Source of the DNA: Bacilli bacterium
GTDB lineage: Bacteria > Bacillota_I > Bacilli_A > RFN20 > CAG-826
DNA: 37,636 bases
Direction: 5' to 3'
Assembly: GCA_024413875.1 (NCBI GenBank)
Contig: JAKSVY010000008.1
Location: forward strand, 1 to 37,636
Shown: piece after piece, positions 8,751 through 15,987 of the stretch
Layout of the letters: each line of letters opens with the position of its first letter
Position numbering within the stretch: the first letter of the stretch is position 1
Notes under the pieces: generated by a model
What the model was told of the DNA's origin: nothing
The model's database searches: none
Seen by the model: only the letters and a program-made list of their open reading frames with translations
Position numbers and translations under genes: made by a program

Positions 8751-9823
8751 TAAGCGTTCCTCCTTTTCACTATATGGTTTTTAACCTCATAAATTGAGGC
8801 GTTTGTAGCATTTGTTTTTGTACTTGTGATAAATACTTGCCCTAACTTCCTTAGAAAGCCTAGAAGGCGTTCTTGATGTGTTTTATCAAGTTCTGACATC
8901 ACATCATCAAGTACAATGATTGGTCTTTTCTCTTTTTCATCAATCAAGAAGTATGGGGAGAGTTTTAAGGCGATGACCGATATTCTATTTTCGCCTTGAG
9001 AACCATACACTGAGACATCTTGGTTATTCACAATCATTTTGAAATCTTCTCTATGAATACCGATTGATGTCATTTTTCTTTTAAGGTCTTCATCTCTTTT
9101 GTCCGCATATGCATTATACGCGCGTGTAGAGAAGTCTAGACCAGGTTCAATGAATGGGTGATACTCAATTCTCGCCTTTTCATCTTCACCTTTAATCGCG
9201 TGAATTATCTTAGTGATTAATGAATTAATTTCATTAATATAATTAACACGTTCTGTAACAATAATCTCTGAAGCTTTAACCATTTGTTTGGTTACAACTT
9301 CAATTTGATTTAAATCAGGATTATCAAATTTTAAGATTTTGTTTCTTTCTTTGAGCAATTTGTCATGTGTTATTAATGCTTCTAAGTATCGATGCGATCT
9401 TTTTGATAAGTTGATATCAAGAAAGTCACGCCTAACACTAGGAGAATCATTGAACATCAAGGCATCTTTTGGCTCAAAGACAATTACATTAACAAGGTCA
9501 GTTAAGTCAGATATCTTTCTTAGCGCCTTGTTGTTGCATATGATTTTTTTACCGGAAGAGCTTAATTGAGCGACGATATTCTTTTTGATAGGTAAATCCC
9601 CTACCTTAGCTTCTATCGTGGCGTATTGAGCGCCTTTCGATATTAAATCAGCGGTTTCGTTAGTTCTAAACGACCTAGCAAGTGATAGAAAGTGAATAGC
9701 TTCAACAATATTTGTTTTCCCCTCAGCATTATCACCAACAATAATGTTTAGTTTTGGATCAAAGCTTAATTCAAGTTCTTTATAGTTTCGGAAGTTTCTT
9801 AGTTTTAAACTCTCTATTATCAT
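8750..9823 (-). CDS. recF: DNA replication and repair protein RecF
   Basis: RecF is an SMC-like ATPase that helps load RecA at gaps during recombinational repair. It has 357 residues, the usual size. The Walker A motif is GDNAEGKTN around residues 30-38, the ABC-type signature is SQGENR, and the Walker B is IIVLDDVMSELD near the C-terminus. Its ATG overlaps the stop of yaaA by four bases, and its stop overlaps the gyrB start by one base, giving the classical yaaA-recF-gyrB coupling. Confidence 0.96.
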   Translation of the reverse strand: MIIESLKLRNFRNYKELELSFDPKLNIIVGDNAEGKTNIVEAIHFLSLARSFRTNETADLISKGAQYATIEAKVGDLPIKKNIVAQLSSSGKKIICNNKALRKISDLTDLVNVIVFEPKDALMFNDSPSVRRDFLDINLSKRSHRYLEALITHDKLLKERNKILKFDNPDLNQIEVVTKQMVKASEIIVTERVNYINEINSLITKIIHAIKGEDEKARIEYHPFIEPGLDFSTRAYNAYADKRDEDLKRKMTSIGIHREDFKMIVNNQDVSVYGSQGENRISVIALKLSPYFLIDEKEKRPIIVLDDVMSELDKTHQERLLGFLRKLGQVFITSTKTNATNASIYEVKNHIVKRRNA

Positions 9824-10044
9824 TGTTTGACAATTTCGTAAGTTTTACCAAGAATCTCAAGTTTCTCACCACCACGAAGTTTTCTTCCGCGGCGAACATC
9901 GAGTTCTCCATCAATATAAACTTCATTGGTAGCTAAGAATGCTTTTGCCTCACCCCCTGATTGGATGATATCAGCCAATTTCAAAAACTGACCAAGTGTA
10001 ATGTAGTCAGTATAAATAGAAATTTGGTTTGATTTTTTATTCAT
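9820..10044 (-). CDS. yaaA: S4-domain RNA-binding protein YaaA (RlbA-like)
   Basis: This 74-residue protein consists almost entirely of an S4 RNA-binding fold (LGQFLKLADIIQSGGEAK, then VYIDGELDVRRGRKLRGGE). Homologues lie between dnaN and recF in most Firmicutes. The biochemical role is not settled; ribosome-linked functions have been proposed. The ATG at 10042-10044 is preceded by AAGGAA. It is the first gene of the yaaA-recF-gyrB-gyrA unit and has its own promoter just upstream. Confidence 0.92.
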   Translation of the reverse strand: MNKKSNQISIYTDYITLGQFLKLADIIQSGGEAKAFLATNEVYIDGELDVRRGRKLRGGEKLEILGKTYEIVKQ

Positions 10045-10075
10045 AAAAAAGCAGTTCCTTAACTCTTGCTGAAAT

Positions 10076-10084
10076 ATTATAACA
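10076..10084 (-). promoter_or_regulatory. Extended -10 promoter for yaaA-recF-gyrB-gyrA
   Basis: On the minus strand TGTTATAAT forms an extended -10 (TGn plus a perfect TATAAT at 10076-10081) 32 bases upstream of the yaaA start. No good -35 is visible, because the dnaN terminator occupies that place, as expected for an extended -10 promoter. Confidence 0.6.
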
Positions 10085-10090
10085 TGTTGA

Positions 10091-10119
10091 AAATAAAAAG
10101 GGAATAATAATATTCCCTT
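10091..10119 (-). terminator. Rho-independent terminator after dnaN
   Basis: A perfect 9-bp stem (10098-10106 with 10111-10119) has a 4-base loop. On the minus strand it is followed by TTTATTT. It ends the dnaA-dnaN side just before the yaaA promoter. The other side also has a T-run, but no plus-strand gene precedes it. Confidence 0.8.
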
Positions 10120-10154
10120 AAAATTTTTTAGTGTTTTTTGCCTGTTTTTAGCCC

Positions 10155-11264
10155 TTATGAGCGTAATGGAGTGACGATCATATATATAGTATCATCGTTG
10201 CAAGATTTGATGACGAATGGGCGTCTATCTCCAACAAATGAAATGCGTACATCTTCTGATTTTAATGCCTTAACAGCATCTGCAACAAATTGTGCATGGA
10301 AGCTAATTTCAAGGCGTTCACCAGAGTATTGGAATGTTTGAATTTTTTCGTTTGCAGATCCGTTTGTTGAGCTTCTTGAGAAGACTTCAATTTCATCTTC
10401 TGTCATAACTAATTTAACAACATCATGTTCTGCTGAAAGTAAAGAAACACGTTCCATTGTTGATAATAACTCCTTAGAGTTAACTTCAAGAGTGAAATTG
10501 AACATTCTTGGTAAGACATTAGTGGTGTCTGGGTAGTTAACATTGATTAAAGTTGTAGAGATAATTGTGTTATCAAAATCAAATAAGACACGCTTATCAG
10601 TAACTGCCATTGTAACTGTTTTCGCACCTTCGAATGAACGAACGATTTCAACAAGATTCTTAGCTTGAATGTTAGCAACAAATTCAACATCGGAATCCAC
10701 TGTCACTTCCTTATGTGCAAGGCGTGCTGTATCAGTTGCTGTTGCGACAAATAAATTATTTTTTACCTTTAAGTTAACTGCAGTTAAGTATGGGTGTTTT
10801 GTTGCTGCTGCAAACGCTGTTTGATCAACTAATGCAACTAAATCTTCTGTAGCAATTTCAAGTTTTGCACCATTGAGCGATAAATCAACATCAGGGAATT
10901 CATCAGCACTCATTGCGTTTAATTTGAAGTTAGATCTTTCGTCATTAATTTTAAGAATTGAACTATCAATTAATTCAATGGTGACATTAGCACCTTCCAT
11001 GTGTTTGATAATTTCAACAAATAAGCGACAATTTGTTAATGTGTCTCCATATTTATAATTAGAGATAACTTGTTGTTCTCCAATCATATAAGGTACAACT
11101 GTTCTAATTGTAATAAATGAATCAATACCTGTAAGTTCTAATCCTTTTTCATTTAAAGACATTTTTACATTTGCTAAATGAGGAAGAGCTGGTTTTGGGT
11201 TAACAGCTTTCATAGCGATATTAAGGCCTTTGAGAAGTTGTTCACGGTTAATTGTAAATCTCAT
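10155..11264 (-). CDS. dnaN: DNA polymerase III subunit beta (sliding clamp)
   Basis: DnaN is the ring clamp that tethers polymerase III to DNA. Its 369 residues are the usual length and form three clamp folds (about residues 1-125, 126-245 and 246-369). Typical segments are MRFTINREQLLKGL at the start, FKLNAMSADEFPD in the first third, and a conserved C-terminal end with IYMIVTPLRS, close to the family's M-P-M/V-R. The ATG has a clear AAAAAGGAG. The 169-base gap to dnaA contains two near-consensus DnaA boxes. Confidence 0.97.
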   Translation of the reverse strand: MRFTINREQLLKGLNIAMKAVNPKPALPHLANVKMSLNEKGLELTGIDSFITIRTVVPYMIGEQQVISNYKYGDTLTNCRLFVEIIKHMEGANVTIELIDSSILKINDERSNFKLNAMSADEFPDVDLSLNGAKLEIATEDLVALVDQTAFAAATKHPYLTAVNLKVKNNLFVATATDTARLAHKEVTVDSDVEFVANIQAKNLVEIVRSFEGAKTVTMAVTDKRVLFDFDNTIISTTLINVNYPDTTNVLPRMFNFTLEVNSKELLSTMERVSLLSAEHDVVKLVMTEDEIEVFSRSSTNGSANEKIQTFQYSGERLEISFHAQFVADAVKALKSEDVRISFVGDRRPFVIKSCNDDTIYMIVTPLRS

Positions 11265-11329
11265 AGATTTCTCCTTTTTATTTATAAATAAATTATTTAA
11301 GTTATATTTTAATTATTAGTATTAAGCTT

Positions 11330-11356
11330 TGTGGATTAGGTGAATTAAGTGGATAA
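11330..11356 (-). promoter_or_regulatory. Two near-consensus DnaA boxes between dnaA and dnaN
   Basis: Read on the minus strand these are TTATCCACT (11348-11356) and TAATCCACA (11330-11338), each one base from TTATCCACA. They sit 9 bases apart in the AT-rich dnaA-dnaN gap, where Bacillus-type origins have their second box cluster. Confidence 0.55.
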
Positions 11357-11433
11357 CTCAATTTTGCTGTTTTAATTCTACCATATTATTTAGATATTAT
11401 TTTACAAAACTTTTATTTTTAATAAAATCCTTG

Positions 11434-12789
11434 CTATTTGAGCAACTTTTTAATCTCAGAAATAGCTGTTTGTAAGTTGACATCAATTTTCAACTCAGTT
11501 TCCACTTTGTTAACTGCGTGCATTACTGTTGAGTGATCTTTACCGCCGAACACTAATCCAATTTGTGAGAACGGAAGGTCTAACATATAACGCATTAAGT
11601 ACATTGATATTTGTCTTGGAACAACAACTTCACCTGTTCTTGTTTTAGCGGTTAATTGTGATGGAGTTAAACTGTAGTAATCCGCAACAACATTGATAAT
11701 CTTTTGTTGATTGAGTTGTGATTTTGTTACCTTAACATCAATCAAAGATTGAAGTGCTTCAAATGCTGTATCCATATCAATGAATTTTGATGGTTTGTAC
11801 ATCGTTGTGTACCACACTAATTTGTTGAGTGCTTCATCGATATTTCTAATGTTTTTTGAGAACTTCTCTGCGATGAATTCAAGGACTTCTGGTTTGATGC
11901 AATTGATATCGAGTGGCCCAGCATTAATTTTTGATTTAAGAATCTTTACACATGTTTCGGTATCAGGATTTGAAATTGACTGTGTTAAACCTTGACCAAA
12001 TCTTGATTTCATTCTTTCGTCAAAATTCTTTAATTCTGATGGGTGTTTATCACTTGTGATAACAACTTGTTTACCATGCATTAACATGGTGTTAAAAATC
12101 TCGAATAAGAATTGTTCTGTTTGCTTTTTACCACCAATAAATTGAATATCATCAATTAATAAGGCATCGAATGAATAAATATATTCTTTTAATTTGCTAG
12201 AATTTGTTTCTCCAGTTGCGAATTGGATGAACTCTTCAATGAAGTCGTTTGATGTAATGTATAAAGCATGCTTTTGTGGATCTTTTTCTTGAATATAATT
12301 CACAATTGCTTGGAGTAAGTGAGTTTTACCTAATCCTGAGTTTGAATGGATAAATAATGGGTTAAAACTCTTACCTGGGTTTGCTGCAATATAGATAGCA
12401 GCTTGTTGAGCTTCAATATTACATTTTCCAACAATAAAGTTATCAAATGTAAGAGAAGTATTAACAACCGAGTTCTTAAAGAACTCTATTTTTGGTTTTT
12501 CTGGTTCTCCCCTAGCTTGTTTAAGTGTATCAATAAACTTAAATTCAACAGTAACATATTGACCAATTACCTCGCGTGCAGCGCCGGAAATCAAATCAAT
12601 ATATTGATCATTTAATATCTTAAGAGCAAGGTTGGAATTTACCCCTACTACTAAGGTATTATTTTCGTATGAATATAAGAATGAATCACTAAGGAAGGCA
12701 TCGAAAATTTTAGTATCTGGAATTTGATTTTTTACATTGGTTAAAACCTTGTTCCAAATATGTCCTAATTCAGTGACTGTTACTGGCAT
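11434..12789 (-). CDS. dnaA: Chromosomal replication initiator protein DnaA
   Basis: DnaA binds DnaA boxes and opens the origin. It has 451 residues. Domain I covers about residues 1-85, with a short linker to about 108. The AAA+ domain has Walker A SNSGLGKTH at 149-157, Walker B LLIDDIQF at 210-217, an arginine finger near Arg263 (KSRFGQGL) and sensor II Arg315. Domain IV carries the DnaA signature GGKDHSTVMHAVNKVE at 415-430 for box recognition. The first glycine of the P-loop (GxxxxGKT) is Ser149. The ATG is preceded by AAAGAGGT. It faces away from oriC, is the first gene of the left arm, and DnaA boxes upstream could autoregulate it. Confidence 0.97.
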   Translation of the reverse strand: MPVTVTELGHIWNKVLTNVKNQIPDTKIFDAFLSDSFLYSYENNTLVVGVNSNLALKILNDQYIDLISGAAREVIGQYVTVEFKFIDTLKQARGEPEKPKIEFFKNSVVNTSLTFDNFIVGKCNIEAQQAAIYIAANPGKSFNPLFIHSNSGLGKTHLLQAIVNYIQEKDPQKHALYITSNDFIEEFIQFATGETNSSKLKEYIYSFDALLIDDIQFIGGKKQTEQFLFEIFNTMLMHGKQVVITSDKHPSELKNFDERMKSRFGQGLTQSISNPDTETCVKILKSKINAGPLDINCIKPEVLEFIAEKFSKNIRNIDEALNKLVWYTTMYKPSKFIDMDTAFEALQSLIDVKVTKSQLNQQKIINVVADYYSLTPSQLTAKTRTGEVVVPRQISMYLMRYMLDLPFSQIGLVFGGKDHSTVMHAVNKVETELKIDVNLQTAISEIKKLLK

Positions 12790-12812
12790 ATTTATTACCT
12801 CTTTCCTGAATA

Positions 12813-12818
12813 ATTATA
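12813..12818 (-). promoter_or_regulatory. Likely -10 element of the dnaA promoter
   Basis: A perfect TATAAT on the minus strand lies 24 bases upstream of the dnaA ATG. The -35 is poor (TTTATT at 17 bases, or TTGTTT at 20). DnaA boxes lie 45-110 bases further upstream, which is suited to autoregulation. Confidence 0.45.
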
Positions 12819-12918
12819 GATTTTTACTTTATTAAAATAAACAAGAAAATCGAAATATTTAAAGTTTTCCACAAAAACACCCTAAAAATAACTTGTTTTT
12901 ATGGGTTAAATACACTAG

Positions 12919-12927
12919 TTATCCACA
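12919..12927 (+). promoter_or_regulatory. Perfect DnaA box in oriC
   Basis: This is an exact TTATCCACA, the only perfect consensus box seen in the intergenic origin. Four one-mismatch boxes surround it at 12865-12873, 12952-12960, 12973-12981 and 13153-13161. Confidence 0.85.
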
Positions 12928-13014
12928 AAAAATAACAAATAAATATATTAATGTGGAAAACTATCTAAAATATGTGAATAAATAAGTGTATATTTTATTT
13001 ACTTTTATGCAGTG

Positions 13015-13057
13015 TTTTTAGAAAATGTTTAGATTTTATCTAATCATTTTCTAAAAA
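13015..13057. repeat. Large near-perfect palindrome inside oriC
   Basis: Thirteen-base arms (13015-13027 and 13045-13057) pair perfectly. After a single T-T mismatch a further six pairs (13029-13034 with 13038-13043) close on a three-base loop. The whole could form a 19-bp cruciform stem. No gene ends here on either strand, so a terminator role is unlikely. Confidence 0.75.
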
Positions 13058-13235
13058 GTTTTTGAAAAATCTTTTATTTTTTAAGATCTACACCAAATAA
13101 GTTAATAACACTAAAAAACAATTAGGAAAACACCAAATTTACAAACACAAAATGTGGAAAACTTTTTAAATTCTAAAAATATGTGTGAATTTATTAATAA
13201 GTATCTCATATACGCGTTATACACGCATAAAGTCT

Positions 13236-13264
13236 TTGACTTAATATCTTATTTACAATAAAAT
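13236..13264 (+). promoter_or_regulatory. Promoter of the rpmH-rnpA-yidC operon
   Basis: The -35 TTGACT (13236-13241), a 17-base spacer and the -10 TAAAAT (13259-13264) give a start near 13271, about 30 bases before rpmH. It is flanked by 9-base inverted repeats at 13211-13219 and 13268-13276. Confidence 0.8.
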
Positions 13265-13302
13265 ACTTAACGCGTAGTAAAAACTACAAGGAGAAAAATA
13301 AA

Positions 13303-13437
13303 ATGAAAAGAACATATCAACCAAGTAAAACTCACAGAAGAAACGTTCACGGTTTCCGTGCAAGAATGAAATCTGCAGGCGGACGTAAGGTCTTAGCTGC
13401 TAGACGTGCAAAAGGAAGAGCAAAATTAACTGCTTAA
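13303..13437 (+). CDS. rpmH: 50S ribosomal protein L34
   Basis: L34 is a small basic protein of the large ribosomal subunit. The 44-residue frame begins [13 protein letters not shown] and continues with the family hallmark VHGFRARM, then a lysine- and arginine-rich tail. The ATG is preceded by AAGGAG at an ideal distance. It is the first gene of the right arm, directly after oriC and followed 15 bases later by rnpA, the universal bacterial pairing. Confidence 0.97.
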   Translation: MKRTYQPSKTHRRNVHGFRARMKSAGGRKVLAARRAKGRAKLTA

Positions 13438-13452
13438 TTTTCGTTTTACAGT

Positions 13453-13782
13453 ATGAAAGTTGTTAATAGAATCAAAGATAGTCAAGAATTTCAAGATGTT
13501 ATTAACACTGGTAAATATTTAAAACTCAACTCTATCAGGGTTTATTACAAAGTAAACAAATGTGGTTATGCCCGAGTTGGATTATCAGTTCCAACCAAAA
13601 TTGGCCACGCTGTAATAAGAAATAAAATTCGTAGGCAAATTCGAGCTATCCTACATGATTCTCTCGATTTAAGCCTATCATACGACTTTATCTTTATTGC
13701 AAGGATGAGTTATGAAACCGAGAAGTTTAATGAAACTAAAGAAACAATTGTTAAGCTTCTTGAGAAAGTAGGACAAAATTAG
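13453..13782 (+). CDS. rnpA: Ribonuclease P protein component
   Basis: RnpA is the protein subunit of RNase P, which trims the 5' ends of pre-tRNAs together with the RNA subunit. It has 109 residues. The conserved RNR-type basic helix is visible as RNKIRRQIRA, preceded by VGLSVPTKIGHAV. No Shine-Dalgarno sequence precedes its ATG (TTTTACAGT), which suggests weaker translation than rpmH or coupling to it. Its TAG stop shares one base with the GTG start of yidC. Confidence 0.96.
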   Translation: MKVVNRIKDSQEFQDVINTGKYLKLNSIRVYYKVNKCGYARVGLSVPTKIGHAVIRNKIRRQIRAILHDSLDLSLSYDFIFIARMSYETEKFNETKETIVKLLEKVGQN

Positions 13783-15341
13783 TGAAAAAATCAGTTAAAA
13801 CCGGACTAGGAATTACGACTTTAGGCATCGGTGTTTTACTAATTTCTTCATGTACCGCAAACTTCTGTTCAAATACTGAAAAAGCAAAAATGCTTTATAA
13901 CCTTGATCAAGGTGTCACCGTTTATGTTGATGCTGATCAAATCTCAGGTTTAACTGATGAAGAAAAAATAGGTTATGAAAAATTAGAAGGAAATGAAAAT
14001 ATTTATTCATATGTACCAGTCGCAAGCGATGGCACATATCTTTTAAGTTCTAGTTTAAATTCAGTTATTAAAGCAGTTTCGTCTGCTGGTGGTTACACGC
14101 CATCTTTAGAATATTTCAAAGCGTTAGATGAAAAAGTATTAGAGGCTGCAGTTGCTGCTTCTGGTAAAACAATCGCTGGATTAAAATCCGCTGCCGAACT
14201 TACATCATTAATTTATGATGTAAAAACAAACACAGTTTCAGTAAGAAACGAAGATGAAAAACCAAACGAATCAATTCTTCATAAAAATGGTTATTTAAAA
14301 TACTATTCAACAGATGAAGATGCTTTATGGGGTAATTATCAAAAATGGACTGCTGAAATCATTTTAGAAGACAATGGTATTACAGAAGAAATGTGTCCAT
14401 CACATGACTTCTCTACTCAATACAAAACTTCAATGGAAAATTCAATCTCCGCAAATAGATCATGTATCGCTACTGTTGATGGCGAATATGGTACTTATGG
14501 TGACTTTGACCAAACTATTTCTATTAATAAAAAAACATGGAAATATGCTTGGAAAGAAGGTGGATTCATTGAAGGATTACTCGTCTACCCTGTTGCATGG
14601 ATGGTAGATAGCTTTACTGCATTATTTGGTGGAGCTGGTGCTAATGGAGTTAACCAATTATTAGCATTAATTATCGTTACATTTATTGTTAGATTATTTA
14701 TCTTCGCATGTACATTCCCTTCAACATTACAACAACAAAAGATGCAAGCTATTCAACCACAACTTGCGAAATTACAAGCTAAGTATCCAAACTCAAATAC
14801 TAACCAAGCTGAAAAGCAAAGATTAGCACAAGAACAAATGGAATTATACAAGAAAAATGGTGTTAAACCATTTGCTCAAATCATTGTTATGATTATTCAA
14901 TTCCCTGTCTTCATTGGTGTTTGGGGTGCTATGCAAGGATCATCTGCACTTTCAACAGGTACAATTTTAGGTCTTAAGTTATCTTCAAGTATCTCTAGTG
15001 CCCTTATGAACTTTGCAGGTTGGCCAAAAGTTGGTGGATGGTGGACTGCTGCTGTTCTCTTTATCTTAATGGCTGTCTCTCAAGTTTTATCTATGAAGGT
15101 CCCACAATGGATTCAAAATAAGCAAAACAAGAAGATGTCTAAATTAGGTAAGAACCCTGCAGCCGATCAACAAAACAAGACAATGAAGATGGTAAGCTGG
15201 GTCATGGTTATCATGATTATCTTCATGGGCTTCACTCTTCCAGCTGCATTAGGTGTCTATTGGTTTATTGGTGCTATTATTTCACTAATCCAATCATTAG
15301 TCACTCAAGCTATTGCCGCTAAACAAAGGAGCAAAAAATAA
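13782..15341 (+). CDS. yidC: Membrane protein insertase YidC/Oxa1, lipoprotein with long ectodomain
   Basis: YidC inserts proteins into the membrane, alone or with SecYEG. The start is GTG at 13782, overlapping the rnpA stop by one base. A lipoprotein signal ends at LLISSC with Cys24. The Oxa1 core spans about residues 260-515. It has a groove arginine (Arg304, in TFIVRLFIF), a charged cytoplasmic loop (QQQKMQAIQPQLAKLQ), further membrane helices and a basic tail ending KQRSKK. Between the lipid anchor and the first helix lie about 230 extracytoplasmic residues with no motif I recognise. Gram-positive YidC proteins are usually near 260-290 residues, so this one is about double. It lies in the conserved rpmH-rnpA-yidC-jag order. 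Confidence 0.95.
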   Translation: MKKSVKTGLGITTLGIGVLLISSCTANFCSNTEKAKMLYNLDQGVTVYVDADQISGLTDEEKIGYEKLEGNENIYSYVPVASDGTYLLSSSLNSVIKAVSSAGGYTPSLEYFKALDEKVLEAAVAASGKTIAGLKSAAELTSLIYDVKTNTVSVRNEDEKPNESILHKNGYLKYYSTDEDALWGNYQKWTAEIILEDNGITEEMCPSHDFSTQYKTSMENSISANRSCIATVDGEYGTYGDFDQTISINKKTWKYAWKEGGFIEGLLVYPVAWMVDSFTALFGGAGANGVNQLLALIIVTFIVRLFIFACTFPSTLQQQKMQAIQPQLAKLQAKYPNSNTNQAEKQRLAQEQMELYKKNGVKPFAQIIVMIIQFPVFIGVWGAMQGSSALSTGTILGLKLSSSISSALMNFAGWPKVGGWWTAAVLFILMAVSQVLSMKVPQWIQNKQNKKMSKLGKNPAADQQNKTMKMVSWVMVIMIIFMGFTLPAALGVYWFIGAIISLIQSLVTQAIAAKQRSKK

Positions 15342-15949
15342 TGAAAACATATTCAGCAAAGACTGTTGAAGATGCTGTTAAATTAGCTTGTGAAGAATTA
15401 GGTGTAAATGAAATTGACTTAGTCTTCAAAGTTACAGAAGAAAAAACAGGTATCTTCTCTAAAAAAGCTACAATTGAAGTATATGAACTCAGTGATGCTA
15501 TTGAATTCACTGAAAATTACATCAAAGATGTAATTAAATCATTAGGTATTGAAGAAGTTGAAACAAAGTCCTCATTAGAAGATGATGTTGTCCGCGTTGC
15601 TATCAATACAAACCACAACCCAATTTTAATTGGTAAGAACGGTATTACATTACAAGCTTTAAATGAAATTGTTCGTTTAGCTGTAAGTGCAAAATTCAAA
15701 CGTAGATACAGAATCCTTCTTGATGTTGGTGATTATAAAGACAACAAGTATGCTCGTGTTGCATCGCTTGCTCGCCGCATCGCTAAAGAAGTTCAAAGAA
15801 CTAAAACTGAAGTTACACTTGATCCAATGCCAAGTGATGAACGCAGAATTATTCATAACGCATTATCTCGCTTCTCACACATTAGAACAGAATCTAGTGG
15901 TGAAGGCCGTAAGCGTGCTGTTACTGTATTTTATTCAGAAGAAGAATAA
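15341..15949 (+). CDS. jag: RNA-binding protein Jag/KhpB
   Basis: Jag (KhpB, EloR) is an RNA-binding regulator linked to cell elongation in Firmicutes. It has 202 residues. The N-terminal Jag-N domain is at about 1-50 (TVEDAVKLACEELGV). A KH domain with the GKNG loop (LIGKNGITLQALNEIVRLA) follows, then a C-terminal R3H domain (MPSDERRIIHNALSRF). The ATG overlaps the yidC stop by one base and is preceded by AAAGGAG, so it is co-translated with yidC, as in many Firmicutes. Confidence 0.94.
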   Translation: MKTYSAKTVEDAVKLACEELGVNEIDLVFKVTEEKTGIFSKKATIEVYELSDAIEFTENYIKDVIKSLGIEEVETKSSLEDDVVRVAINTNHNPILIGKNGITLQALNEIVRLAVSAKFKRRYRILLDVGDYKDNKYARVASLARRIAKEVQRTKTEVTLDPMPSDERRIIHNALSRFSHIRTESSGEGRKRAVTVFYSEEE

Positions 15950-15974
15950 TAGAGTCTATATGACTCTATTTTCG
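15948..15974 (+). terminator. Weak terminator or attenuator overlapping the jag stop codon
   Basis: A perfect 9-bp hairpin (15948-15956 with 15962-15970, five-base loop) begins within the jag TAA and is followed by only three T before CG. Ribosomes finishing jag would open it. It is probably a partial terminator between the rpmH-jag unit and mnmE. Confidence 0.5.
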
Positions 15975-15987
15975 TTTAGGTATAAAT

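Larger units (their letters stand above)
12790..13302. other. Chromosomal replication origin (oriC)
   Basis: This gene-free, very AT-rich stretch separates the divergent dnaA and rpmH, as in Bacillus-type origins. It holds a perfect DnaA box TTATCCACA at 12919-12927 (plus). One-mismatch boxes are TTTTCCACA at 12865-12873 (plus), the same on the minus strand at 12952-12960 and 13153-13161, and TTATTCACA on the minus strand at 12973-12981. A long palindrome lies at 13015-13057. All genes on either side point away from this segment, which supports bidirectional replication from here. Confidence 0.9.
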
